64,000 bases of DNA from positions 164,600 through 228,599 of the forward strand of contig NZ_JH650761.1 in the NCBI RefSeq assembly GCF_000259195.1, in the 5' to 3' direction. How positions within the stretch are numbered: position 1 is the first letter of the stretch; each line of letters starts with the position of its first letter. The DNA comes from Pseudomonas donghuensis. Its GTDB lineage: Bacteria; Pseudomonadota; Gammaproteobacteria; Pseudomonadales; Pseudomonadaceae. The translations under genes were made by a program, and so were the position numbers. Shown here piece after piece: positions 31,356 through 40,900 of the stretch. The notes beneath the pieces were generated by a model that searched no databases, was not told the origin of the DNA, and saw nothing but the letters and a program-made list of their open reading frames with translations.

Positions 31356-32828
31356 TCAGAACACCGAGTTGTAGGAACCCAGCTCAACTTGAACGGATTT
31401 GATGCGAGTGTACTGAGCCAGCGAGCTCACGCCGTTCTCACGGCCGACACCGGACTGCTTGTAACCGCCGACCGGCATTTCGGCTGGCGACTCGCCCCAG
31501 GCGTTGATCCAGCAGATACCGGCTTCCAGCTGGTGGATGATGCGGTGGGCGCGGCTGATGTCGTTGGTGCACACGCCAGCGGCCAGGCCGTATTCGGTGT
31601 CGTTGGCACGACGGATGACTTCTTCCTCGGTCTCGTAGGAGAGGATGCTCATCACTGGGCCGAAGATCTCTTCCTTGACGATGGTCATGTCGTCACGGCA
31701 GTCGGTGAACACGGTCGGCGCCACGAATGCGCCCTTGGCCAGTTCGCCTGCGGTCAGGCGCTCGCCGCCACAGAGAACGCGTGCGCCTTCTTCCTTGCCC
31801 TTGGCGATGTAGCCCAGCACGCTTTCCATGTGAGCGAAGCTGACCAGCGGGCCGAAGTTGGTGTTTTCGTCTTCAGGGTTGCCAACGCGGATGCGCGCAA
31901 CGCGCTCGGCGATCTTGGCTTCGAAAGCCGCTTTCATCGAGGCAGGGACGAACACGCGGGTACCGTTGGTGCAGACCTGGCCCGAGCTGTAGAAGTTGGC
32001 CATCATGGCGATGTCGGCGGCGCGATCGAGGTCGGCGTCGTCGCAGATGATCAGTGGCGACTTGCCGCCCAGTTCCATGGTGACTTCCTTGAGCGTCGAG
32101 CTCGAGGCGCTGGCCATGACCTTCTTGCCGGTGGTGGTGCCGCCGGTGAAGGAGATTTTCTCGATGCGCGGGTGCTCGGTCAGCCAGGTGCCGACTTCGC
32201 GGCCGCTGCCGGTCAGAACGTTGAACACGCCGTCCGGCAGGCCGGCTTCGGTGTAGATCTCGGCCAGTTTCAGGGTGGTCAGCGAGGTTACTTCGCTCGG
32301 CTTGAAGATCATCGCGTTACCGGCCGCCAGGGCAGGAGCGGATTTCCACAGGGCGATCTGGATCGGGTAGTTCCAGGCGCCGATACCGGCGGTCACGCCC
32401 AGCGGCTCTCGGCGGGTGTAGACGAACGAGCTGTCGCGCAGCGGGATCTGCTCGCCTTCGATGGCCGGTACCAGGCCTGCGTAGTATTCCAGCACGTCGG
32501 CGCCGGTGACGATGTCGACGTAGCGGGTTTCGGAGTAGGACTTGCCGGTGTCCAGGGTTTCCAGGGCGGCCAGCTCATCGTTGCGCTCGCGCAGGATGTC
32601 GACGGCGCGGCGCAGGATGCGCGAACGCTGCATGGCGGTCATGGCGGCCCAGACTTTCTGGCCACGTTCGGCGCTTTCTACGGCGCGCTCGACGTCGGCC
32701 TGGGTAGCGCGTTGCACCTGGGCGAGGACTTCGCCGTTGGCCGGGTTGATGGCGTCGAAGGTAGCGTCGCTGGAAGCGTCGACATAACCACCATCAATGT
32801 AGAGTTTTTGCAGTTCGAAACGGGCCAT
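31356..32828 (-). CDS. betB: Betaine aldehyde dehydrogenase BetB
   Basis: 490-residue aldehyde dehydrogenase that oxidises betaine aldehyde to glycine betaine with NAD(P)+. Key sites are the catalytic Glu in [18 protein letters not shown], the nucleophilic Cys in [13 protein letters not shown], and the cofactor segment [13 protein letters not shown]. The ATG at 32826-32828 follows GAGGACACT. It is 31 bases after betI. Length equals the family norm. Confidence 0.97.
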   Translation of the reverse strand: MARFELQKLYIDGGYVDASSDATFDAINPANGEVLAQVQRATQADVERAVESAERGQKVWAAMTAMQRSRILRRAVDILRERNDELAALETLDTGKSYSETRYVDIVTGADVLEYYAGLVPAIEGEQIPLRDSSFVYTRREPLGVTAGIGAWNYPIQIALWKSAPALAAGNAMIFKPSEVTSLTTLKLAEIYTEAGLPDGVFNVLTGSGREVGTWLTEHPRIEKISFTGGTTTGKKVMASASSSTLKEVTMELGGKSPLIICDDADLDRAADIAMMANFYSSGQVCTNGTRVFVPASMKAAFEAKIAERVARIRVGNPEDENTNFGPLVSFAHMESVLGYIAKGKEEGARVLCGGERLTAGELAKGAFVAPTVFTDCRDDMTIVKEEIFGPVMSILSYETEEEVIRRANDTEYGLAAGVCTNDISRAHRIIHQLEAGICWINAWGESPAEMPVGGYKQSGVGRENGVSSLAQYTRIKSVQVELGSYNSVF

Positions 32829-32859
32829 AGTGTCCTCGCAAGTGCATATGTGTGTTTGG

Positions 32860-33525
32860 CTATCCGTGCAGCGCTCCTGCTTGTTTGGCAATCGCGACGC
32901 GCGGTGGTTCAGAGGCCTGGTTTTGCGTGTCCGGGCTCGTCTGTTTCGCCAGTTGTAGATCCATGTATTCGTAAGCGATTTGTTTCGCCTGGTCGGTGTC
33001 GAACGCGTCTCCGGACAGCGCACCGCGCAGCCACAGACCGTCGATCAATGCTGCCAGGCCACGGGCCGCGGTGCGTGCATCAGGCAGCGGCAGGACGCGG
33101 CGGAACTGGCAGCACAGGTTGGAATACAAGCGGTGATCGTTGATCCGCTGCAACCTGTGCAAAGACGGCTGGTGCATGCTGGAAGCCCAGAAGGCCAACC
33201 AGGTTTTCATTGCCGGGCCGTTGACCTGGCTGGCGTCGAAGTTGCCTTCGATAATCACCTGCAGGTGGGCGCGCGGGCTGGTGTCCTTGAGCGCCTGCCG
33301 GTTGGCGACGACGTTCTCGTTCAGCACGCTCATCAAGTACCGCATGGTCGCTGCGATCAGGCCGTTCTTGTCCTGAAAGTAGTGACTGATGATGCCATTC
33401 GACACACCGGCCAAACGGGCGATCAGCGCAATGCTGGCGTCACCCATGCCGACCTGGTCGATGGCCATCAATGTGGCTTCGATCAACTGCTGGCGGCGAA
33501 TGGGTTGCATACCGACCTTGGGCAT
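32860..33525 (-). CDS. betI: TetR-family repressor BetI with a C-terminal tail
   Basis: 221-residue choline-responsive repressor. The helix-turn-helix is in residues 27-50 ([20 protein letters not shown]), and the ligand domain has [19 protein letters not shown]. Up to residue 197 ([14 protein letters not shown]) it follows the usual Pseudomonas BetI, which ends there; 24 more residues ([13 protein letters not shown]...) follow before the stop codon. It leads betIBA and should repress that operon and betT through the palindrome at 33596-33615. Confidence 0.94.
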   Translation of the reverse strand: MPKVGMQPIRRQQLIEATLMAIDQVGMGDASIALIARLAGVSNGIISHYFQDKNGLIAATMRYLMSVLNENVVANRQALKDTSPRAHLQVIIEGNFDASQVNGPAMKTWLAFWASSMHQPSLHRLQRINDHRLYSNLCCQFRRVLPLPDARTAARGLAALIDGLWLRGALSGDAFDTDQAKQIAYEYMDLQLAKQTSPDTQNQASEPPRVAIAKQAGALHG

Positions 33526-33947
33526 CTTGCAAATCTCCTCAGGCCTGCGAGCAGTCGACGAGCGGCTGCCTCGGCGAAGGCCAGTCTATTTTGTTTTGAT
33601 TGAACGTTCAATCAACAAAGAATAAGCTCTGCGACAATCTGTGCAATTGACAGGTTTTTCCTACCTGCAGTGAGCACAAATTGGCACCCCAAAAAGACGT
33701 GGAACCCCCGGAATACAAGGTGTTGACGGGTGTAAACGGCGCGTTGAGCAGATCTGCCGAGCGGTATCGCACCGCGCGGCCAACCCTCGGGACGGGGTTT
33801 TCGGCCTGTTTTTTTCAACGCAATCGATTCGGGATCACGGTTTTTTCAAGGTGCTTTTATAACACCTGAAGCAGTGGGGCTATTGCACCATTTGCTTGGG
33901 TAACGATTGTTTCGTGTTTCTCTCGCACTGCCCGGAGCCTATGTGCA
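33526..33947. promoter_or_regulatory. Divergent control region between betI and betT
   Basis: 422 bases without a gene. It holds the BetI-type palindrome 70 bases upstream of betI and an A/T-rich stretch near 33785-33895 likely to contain the betT promoter; GGAG lies 11 bases before the betT ATG. No other structure was recognised. Confidence 0.6.
33596..33615. promoter_or_regulatory. BetI operator candidate, perfect 20-base palindrome
   Basis: TTGATTGAACGTTCAATCAA is an exact palindrome, 71 bases upstream of the betI start codon. TetR-family BetI proteins bind sites of this type in betI-betT spacers (TTGATTGNNCNNTCAATC-like). It would block the leftward betIBA promoter, which must lie over or next to it; effect on betT, 330 bases away, is less clear. 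Confidence 0.82.
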
Positions 33948-35951
33948 ATGAGTTCTGCCTCCCTAATCAAGACCCCTGCCGAGAGGGTCCGGGTCAACAG
34001 CGTGGTGTTCTTCACCTCGACGTTGTTGATCCTGCTGTTGACTGCCTTGCTGATCGCAGTTCCCGAAACCGCCGGCCGCGTGCTGAACGAGGCCCAGGCC
34101 TGGTTGTCGCGCAGCTTCGGCTGGTACTACATGCTGGTGATTGGCGGCTACCTGCTGTTCGTCATCGTTCTGGCCTTCTCCAATTTCGGCAAGCTCAAGC
34201 TTGGCGGCAAGGATGACAAGCCGGACTTCAGCTACGGTGCCTGGGCCGGGATGCTGTTCTCCTCCGGTATCGGTATCTCGCTGCTGTACTTCGGCGCGTC
34301 CGAGCCGCTGGATCACTACTTCAACCCGCCTGAAGGCGCACCGGCCAGCCTGCAAGCGGCCCGTGAAGGCCTGCAACTGACCTTCCTGCACTGGGGTCTG
34401 CATGGCTGGGCAATCTATGCTCTGGTCGGCCTGGCCGTGGCCTACTTCGCCTACCGCCACAACCAACCCCTGGCACTGCGCTCGGCGCTGTACCCGCTGG
34501 TCGGTGAGCGTTGGGTCAAGGGGGCCGCGGGCCACACCGTCGACATCTTCGGCATGTTCGTGACCCTGCTGGGCCTGGTGACCAACCTGGGTATTGGTTC
34601 GATGCAGGTGTCCTCGGGGCTGGAATACCTGTTCGGCATGCAGCACAGCGACACCAACCTGCTGATCGTGATCCTGGTGATGAGCACCGTGGCGACCATC
34701 GCCGCCGTGTCGGGTGTGGAGAACGGCATCCGCCGCCTGTCCAACCTCAACATCATCCTGTTCAGCGGCCTGCTGTTGTTCGTGCTGCTCAACGGCCCGA
34801 CCCTGCACCTGCTCAACAGCTTCGTGCAGAACATCGGCGACTACCTCAACGGCGCGGTGCTAAAGACCTTCGACCTGTACGTCTATGAAGGCGACAGTGA
34901 CAAGTCCGAGCGCTGGCTGGGCCTGTGGACCGTGTTCTACTGGGCCTGGTGGATTTCCTGGGGCCCGTTCGTCGGCATGTTCATTGCCCGTATCTCGCGC
35001 GGTCGTACCGTGCGCGAACTGGTCGCTGGCGTGCTGCTGATTCCGCTGGGCTTCACCTTGGCCTGGCTGTCGATCTTCGGCAACTCGGCACTGGACCTGG
35101 TGATGAACCAGGGCGCGGTGGAACTCGGTCGAACGGCGCTGGAACAGCCGGCGATGTCGATCTACCAGCTGCTCGAGCACTATCCGTTTGCCAAGATCGT
35201 GGTCGGTGTCGCGATTTTCGTTGGCTTCGTACTGTTCCTGACCCCAGCCGACTCCGGCGCGGTGATGATGGCCAACCTTTCCTGCAAAGGCGGCCATGTC
35301 GACGAAGATGCGCCGAACTGGCTGCGTATTCTCTGGTCGGCGATCATTACCGTGGTCACCATCGGTTTGCTTCTGGCCGGTAACTTCCAGGCCATGCAGA
35401 CCATGGTGGTGCTGGCGGGACTGCCGTTCTCGGTAGTGCTGGTGCTGTTCATGTTCGGCCTGTACAAGGCCATGAAACAGGACAGCCAGGTCGAGCAGGA
35501 GCAGGCCGAACTGGCTGCCCGTGGCCGTCGCGGTTTCAGCGAGCGCCTGAGCCAGCTGGACCTGCAGCCGACCCAGGCGATCGTTCAGCGCTTCATGGAC
35601 AAGCGCGTCAGCCCGGCGCTCAAGGAAGCAGCCGCGCAGCTGCAGACCCTGGGCTTCCAGGTGCAGACCCGGGTCGGCCAGTCGCGCTCGGCCATGGGCC
35701 TGCGCATCGACATGGAAGAAGGTAACCCGTTCGTTTACGAAGTAAGCCTGGACGGCTACCTGGCCGCGCCGAGCGAGGCACCGGTGGAAGGCGAGACAGA
35801 AGTGCGCCAGCGCTTCTACCGCGCCGAGGTGTACCTGCACAACGGCAGCCAGGAATACGACCTGATGGGCTTCACCCCGGAGCAGATCACCCGGGATGTG
35901 CTCGATCAGTTCGAAAGCCATCGCCAGTTGCTGGGGCGTGTCTACAGCTGA
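33948..35951 (+). CDS. betT: High-affinity choline transporter BetT (BCCT family)
   Basis: 667 residues with 12 membrane segments of a betaine/choline/carnitine transporter; the signature Trp-rich segment WWISWGPFVGMFIARISRGR lies near residue 330. A long cytoplasmic C-terminus (about residues 510-667) is typical of osmotically regulated BetT. It imports choline for BetA/BetB. Divergent from betIBA and followed by a strong terminator. Confidence 0.96.
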   Translation: MSSASLIKTPAERVRVNSVVFFTSTLLILLLTALLIAVPETAGRVLNEAQAWLSRSFGWYYMLVIGGYLLFVIVLAFSNFGKLKLGGKDDKPDFSYGAWAGMLFSSGIGISLLYFGASEPLDHYFNPPEGAPASLQAAREGLQLTFLHWGLHGWAIYALVGLAVAYFAYRHNQPLALRSALYPLVGERWVKGAAGHTVDIFGMFVTLLGLVTNLGIGSMQVSSGLEYLFGMQHSDTNLLIVILVMSTVATIAAVSGVENGIRRLSNLNIILFSGLLLFVLLNGPTLHLLNSFVQNIGDYLNGAVLKTFDLYVYEGDSDKSERWLGLWTVFYWAWWISWGPFVGMFIARISRGRTVRELVAGVLLIPLGFTLAWLSIFGNSALDLVMNQGAVELGRTALEQPAMSIYQLLEHYPFAKIVVGVAIFVGFVLFLTPADSGAVMMANLSCKGGHVDEDAPNWLRILWSAIITVVTIGLLLAGNFQAMQTMVVLAGLPFSVVLVLFMFGLYKAMKQDSQVEQEQAELAARGRRGFSERLSQLDLQPTQAIVQRFMDKRVSPALKEAAAQLQTLGFQVQTRVGQSRSAMGLRIDMEEGNPFVYEVSLDGYLAAPSEAPVEGETEVRQRFYRAEVYLHNGSQEYDLMGFTPEQITRDVLDQFESHRQLLGRVYS

Positions 35952-35969
35952 TAACGGCTGATTGACCCG

Positions 35970-36004
35970 AAGGGCTCTGTTCGCAGGAACAGGGCCCTTT
36001 TTGT
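35970..36004 (+). terminator. Rho-independent terminator after betT
   Basis: Stem AGGGCTCTGTTC / GAACAGGGCCCT (one G-T pair) with a GCAG loop, followed by TTTTTGTT, 19 bases after the betT stop codon. Confidence 0.88.
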
Positions 36005-36079
36005 TGTGATACCGGTGCAGACTGGACAGGCGCACTAGGCCCCGGCACTCTTGGCGTTGCCAAGGAGCCCGGTGCCACC

Positions 36080-36820
36080 ATGTTCAAGCGTCTTGTCCTG
36101 TTGCTGTGCAGCTGCCTGTCGTTCACCCACCTTGCCCAGGCGAGCGAGCCTGTGGTGCTGCTCACCGAAAACTTCCCGCCCTACAACATGGCCATCAGCG
36201 GCAAGAGCTTCGCCCGCGACGATGGCATCAATGGCATTGCCGCCGACCTGGTACGCGAGATGTTCAAGCGCGCCGGGGTGCCCTACAGCATGACCCTGCG
36301 CTTCCCGTGGCAGCGCATCTACGAGCAGGCCCTGCAAACCCCCGGCTACGGCGTCTTCGTCATGGCCCGTCAGCCCGAGCGGGAAAAACTGTTCAAGTGG
36401 GTCGGACCGCTGGGGCCGGATGACTGGATTTTGCTGGCCCCCGAGGGCAGCCCGATTGCCTTGAGCAGCCTGCAGCAAGCCAAGCGTTATCGTATCGGGG
36501 CTTATAAAGGGGATGCGATTGCCGAATACCTGGCCAAGCAAGGCCTGAACCCGGTGTTGGTGCTGCGCGACCGCGACAACGCGAAAAAGCTGGTGAACGG
36601 CGAAATCGACCTGTGGGCCAGCGGCGACCCGGCCGGGCGCTACCTGGCGCGCCAGGTGGGGGTGAGCAAGCTTAAGACGGTGCTGCGTTTTCACGGTGCC
36701 GAGCTGTACCTGGCGCTTAACCGTGAAGTGCCGGACGAGGTGGTGAACAAGCTGCAGCAGGCGCTGGAGCAGATGAAAGCCGAGGGCTTTGTCGAGCAGG
36801 TGTTTGCTCGTTACCTGTAA
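36080..36820 (+). CDS. Orphan periplasmic substrate-binding protein (SBP_bac_3 family)
   Basis: 246 residues with a signal peptide (residues 1-21, AQA-SE). The binding-protein pattern is VVLLTENFPPYNM at the start, DLVREMFKRAGV, RIGAYKGDAIAEYL and EIDLWASGDPAGRYLA. The family binds polar amino acids or related compounds, often as part of ABC importers, but no permease or ATPase gene is near, so it may be a solitary sensor-like or shared binding protein. Expressed alone between the betT terminator and the toxin-like gene. Confidence 0.88.
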   Translation: MFKRLVLLLCSCLSFTHLAQASEPVVLLTENFPPYNMAISGKSFARDDGINGIAADLVREMFKRAGVPYSMTLRFPWQRIYEQALQTPGYGVFVMARQPEREKLFKWVGPLGPDDWILLAPEGSPIALSSLQQAKRYRIGAYKGDAIAEYLAKQGLNPVLVLRDRDNAKKLVNGEIDLWASGDPAGRYLARQVGVSKLKTVLRFHGAELYLALNREVPDEVVNKLQQALEQMKAEGFVEQVFARYL

Positions 36821-36899
36821 AAGACCTGAGCAATAGTTAACGCAGGCAATGCTGTAGGTGTCGTTATCGTCACGGGTCCCTTACCCAGAGACAACGACA

Positions 36900-37907
36900 A
36901 TGACCATCGCCTTGGACTCCTTTGAGCAAACCGTCGGCCTGGCGTTTGCGTCGCGGCCAACGCTGCGCGCTGTAGTGCATCAGCAATTGGTGCAGCGGTT
37001 GGCCAAGCAATACCCGGAAATCGACAAAAGCTACCCGCAACTGCGCGGGTCAAAAGAGATCTATCTCTGTACGCGAGCGCCAGAAGATCTCGACACATTG
37101 ACGATAAAGTCACTGGCCGAAGTCTTTCTCGAAAAGCTTATCTCGCAAACAACATTCAATTTTACCGGGATTGCTCTGAGCAATTGTTTCCTGAGCTTTA
37201 CCCCTACGCCCCGACCCATTTATGACCGCGACGCGACCAGTGGCCTGGGCAGACTTCCTGATCTGACCCTGGTCACCGACGCGTTCAATGAGCTGCTGGC
37301 CAACGTCGAGCCGTTTCTTCAACGGGCCCAGGTCGATTTCTGGCAGACACGAAGTGGCTCGGGTGGCACGCCTCTGCAGGGGGTGGGGCACATGCTCAAG
37401 GCCGCCCTGGCCAGCGGGGTTGAAGCACAAGGTCTGGATGATGAGCAACGCAGTTGCATCTATGCGCTGTTAGCGGCGAGTAACAGCACTGCGTGGCACA
37501 ACCCCAGCGAGGTGCCTGAAGTTTTTTTGCTTGATGTCACGGTGGCTGGCGCCGAGGTTCGTTACCAGCAGTTGCTGCCGGACCTGTTGGTGACACTGAC
37601 ATTGGCAAATCGCAACATCGTTCTGTTGTGCAAGCCCAGTGGGCGTATCGATGCCTTTGATTCGCTGGACAGCATGGCCCAGAGCCTGAGTGATGGGCTT
37701 GCCCGTCAGTATCAGCTTGATTCATTCGGTTGGGATCGCTACCCCATCACAACCGATATGTTCGCGATGCAGGGGGCAGTGCTCCTGAACCTGCTGCTTG
37801 AAGGTCTGGAGCCCGTGAACGGGCGGCATTTCAGCACCGTAGTCGAGCTGGAGCAGGGGTACGCTGCCTTGACCGATCCTGCGTCTTTCTTTTGCGCACA
37901 TCCTTAA
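36900..37907 (+). CDS. N-terminal part of a DUF6543 (dermonecrotic toxin-like) protein
   Basis: 335 residues ending in an in-frame TAA at 37905-37907. The sequence (for example LLCKPSGRIDAFDSLDSM and FGWDRYPITTDMFAMQGAVLLN) resembles the first domain of very large Pseudomonas proteins with DUF6543 domains. The downstream frame continues in the same phase, so this piece and the next look like one protein split by a single stop codon. No signal peptide. The ATG lacks a strong ribosome site. It could still be made as a shorter protein. Confidence 0.68.
   Translation: MTIALDSFEQTVGLAFASRPTLRAVVHQQLVQRLAKQYPEIDKSYPQLRGSKEIYLCTRAPEDLDTLTIKSLAEVFLEKLISQTTFNFTGIALSNCFLSFTPTPRPIYDRDATSGLGRLPDLTLVTDAFNELLANVEPFLQRAQVDFWQTRSGSGGTPLQGVGHMLKAALASGVEAQGLDDEQRSCIYALLAASNSTAWHNPSEVPEVFLLDVTVAGAEVRYQQLLPDLLVTLTLANRNIVLLCKPSGRIDAFDSLDSMAQSLSDGLARQYQLDSFGWDRYPITTDMFAMQGAVLLNLLLEGLEPVNGRHFSTVVELEQGYAALTDPASFFCAHP
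37905..37907 (+). other. In-frame stop codon between the two DUF6543 pieces
   Basis: The TAA is preceded by codons for FFCAHP and followed, without frame change, by codons for RLLQLRQGESELPQWL. The preceding 335 codons and following 1244 codons are open in this phase, so one substitution (for example from CAA, GAA or AAA) explains it. Confidence 0.8.
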
Positions 37908-37913
37908 CGGCTC

Positions 37914-40900
37914 TTGCAGTTACGGCAGGGCGAATCCGAACTGCCGCAATGGTTGCGTCAAGCTTCAATGGCTGATCGACTGGAGTACCGTACGCGGGTG
38001 CTGGATCTGCTGGTTGCGCAAGCCAGTTCCAACGGCAAGTCCTCCCTTGATGGCATCCTTGATCTACGTGCCTTCACGCGCCAGTCCCTGCTTGAACTGA
38101 TGCGCGCTGACCATCTGACTGAGGCCAATTATGATGCCGACGACCTGGTGCTGGAGTTCTGGTTGGCGCGTGGAGTTCCGGGCACATTCTCAGGGAGCGT
38201 GGAGATCAAGCGCATGCCCCTGACTGAATTTGCCATTGGCAACCTGGGCTCGGCCAGGGGAGCCATATTGAAAAAAATCACGCATAAAACCGATCAGCTG
38301 CTGTGGCCCTGGTTGACAACCGATTACCTGAAAGCATTGGTGCAGCGTGCAGATATCGGTCGCACCTATCCCCAGTACCTGAGCAAAAAACTTCAGGATG
38401 CGGACCAGAATGTCGAGCGGATAAGCCTGTTCGCCATGGAACAGGCAAGCCAGTTGCCGCTCCTTGCGCTCAAGGCCAAGATCGATGGAGCGCTGTCTGA
38501 TACCGGTTACCAGCGTGTTGTCGCGTTCTTTCGAGCGGACAGCGGTGAGAGTCAAAGCCTGTTGGCGCCTTTGGCGTTCAAGCGTGAGGAGACTGCCAGC
38601 GAAGCCGATCGAGTGACCAACACCTTTGTGTTTATGTCGGCGCACGCTGCGGGAAAGGTCGTGCTCTACCGGCCAATGAGCGCCGACAGACCGTTCCAGG
38701 AGTTTGCCAGCCAGCAGGCGTTGCTTGAGCAGATTCTGGCGCAGGAGGATCTGCAGCAAAGCATTTTGGCCTGGATGAGCAGCGACGCTCAGCGGGTATA
38801 TGGCCATGGCGGTTTCCAGGAGCCGCATTTACGTCGGCCTATCCTCGATACTCAACTGGGGCTGGAGCCCGTCCAGCCGGCACAGCTGGACTTGCAGGGC
38901 TGGCATCCGGGGGCGGACAGCAACTTGTACATGGCCAATACACAGATGCTGGTGGAGCTGGCCGAGCGCGAGACGATCTCCAATGCCGAAGACCGCTGGG
39001 CGATGCTGCTCGAGGGTGCAGGTTTGTTGTTCAACCTGCTGTTCAGCGTGGCCACGCCGTTTTTACGGGGGCCAGCGGCTGTGGTTGCCTGGCTCGTTCA
39101 GGGTGCGCTGACAGTGCATGCTGATGCAGATGCATTGAAAAATGGCAATGAGTTCGAAAAATCAACGGCAGTGGTCGATCTGCTGCTCAACCTGGTCATG
39201 GTGTTGTTTCACGCCAGCCTACCGAAGGTCGAGCCGCCAGTTGCCGCAGACAAGCGTGAGGTCCCGGTCTTTGGTCCGAGTCGCCGGTTCACGCCCTCCG
39301 TACCTCGGGCAATTCCTGTCCAGGGCAAAACCTTTGCTCCCAGTGCCCTGAGGGTGAAAGCGGACTTGGAACTGGATTTTTCCTGGTATGGACCCCAGGG
39401 GCTCAAGTCGAACTCGACGGATTATCCTCGACCGATATCGGGCTTTCGTTCATCGGCTTCACTGGGGAGTCATCCGCCGTTGAGCCAAGGCTCGTATCGG
39501 GGCCTGTACCTGCTTGCCGGGCGATACTACGCGTTGATTGAAGGTCATGTTTACAACGTCAGGGCCGACGCCCAAGGGATGCGAGTGGTCGACGAGCAAG
39601 GCCGGCCTGGCCCCTGGCTGACCATAGAGAACAATACATGGCAGTTTGACCTGAGTCTGCGGCTCAGAGGAGGCGGTCCCAAACGGCGAGTGGCGGGGCA
39701 GCAGGAGGTCAACCAGGAGGCAGTCCGTAAGCTGCAGTCCGAAATAGGTGAGCTGGACCTGAAAAACAATGCGTTGGTTGCCGAGCTGACACCGCAGTGG
39801 GCATCGATGGCGGAGCATTCGAGTGCGCTGCAGAAGTTGCTGAACCTGCGCGACAGCTTACAGGCGCGGATTGACCAGGGTGATAGCACAGAAGGCTTGA
39901 GCGCGTTGGTCGACAGTACACGCATAAAGATTACCGATAAGAAGAGCCTGCTGGACACAACACGCAGTGCGTTGATCGACACGCTGGAACAGTCAATCAA
40001 GATTGACCTGGAGGTGGAAGCCAGCATGAAAACGCTGCTCACTCCGAAGTTCTCAAAGTTCCTCCCCGAGGTTACGGCAAGGCCGTTGAAGCAGCGCCGA
40101 GGCATGGTGCGCAAGCAGCTCCTCAGGAACTATATGTTGATCCATGATGAACTGATATTGCTGGCCAGGTTCGATGAGTTAGCTGCGCTTCGCAAACAGA
40201 TAGTAACCTTGCCGGCAACCCCGGAACAGGTAGCGGCGTACAACACCTACCGAGCGAGGCATATGGCGGTGGTGCCATTGCAGCTGCGTCTACAGGAGGT
40301 AATGGAAAAACTGGACGTGCTGCTGATTGATACATTGACCGACGGCACTATTGCCTATGACGGCAAGCAGGAGCAGGTCCACAGTATTGTTGGCCAGCGC
40401 TCAGTGACAACATTGCAACTGAAAATCGACCTGATCAGGGACCTTGCCGAGCTCTCGCTAGAAAGACTGTCTGGCACCGATGTGCAGACACTTGTTTCCA
40501 CCAATGATTACCTGATCGGCAAGTCCGTCAGCGGTGCAGGCAGTACCCTGGATGAATTGATCAGCGGCAACTTTGCCTCAGAAGAAACCATCAGCGGTCT
40601 GCAAAGCGTGCAGAGTGAGTATGCCAATGCCTTGACCATGGTCGACTATCTGGAACGCTTTGGTGGTGTGGTGGTAAACAAGCAGGCGCTCAATTATTAC
40701 AAGGAGCAGGTGCGGCTGGTTAAAGCGACGGCCGAGCTGGAACTGGAGGCGGCCGTTCGGGAACAGAAGTGGGAGACGCCGCTTCCGTTCAAGCGTTTGC
40801 CGTACAAGCCGCGGGTGGGCATGCGTCGTGTGGTTCATTTGCGAGGAGGCAAAACACTGGTCGGCGAAGAGACGCAACTGCTCGGCGAGCCAGTGGTTGA

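Noticed and set aside
33612..33869. Short frames of 60-70 codons in the betI-betT spacer
   Set aside because: They cover the BetI operator and A/T-rich promoter stretch and have no ribosome site or conserved pattern.
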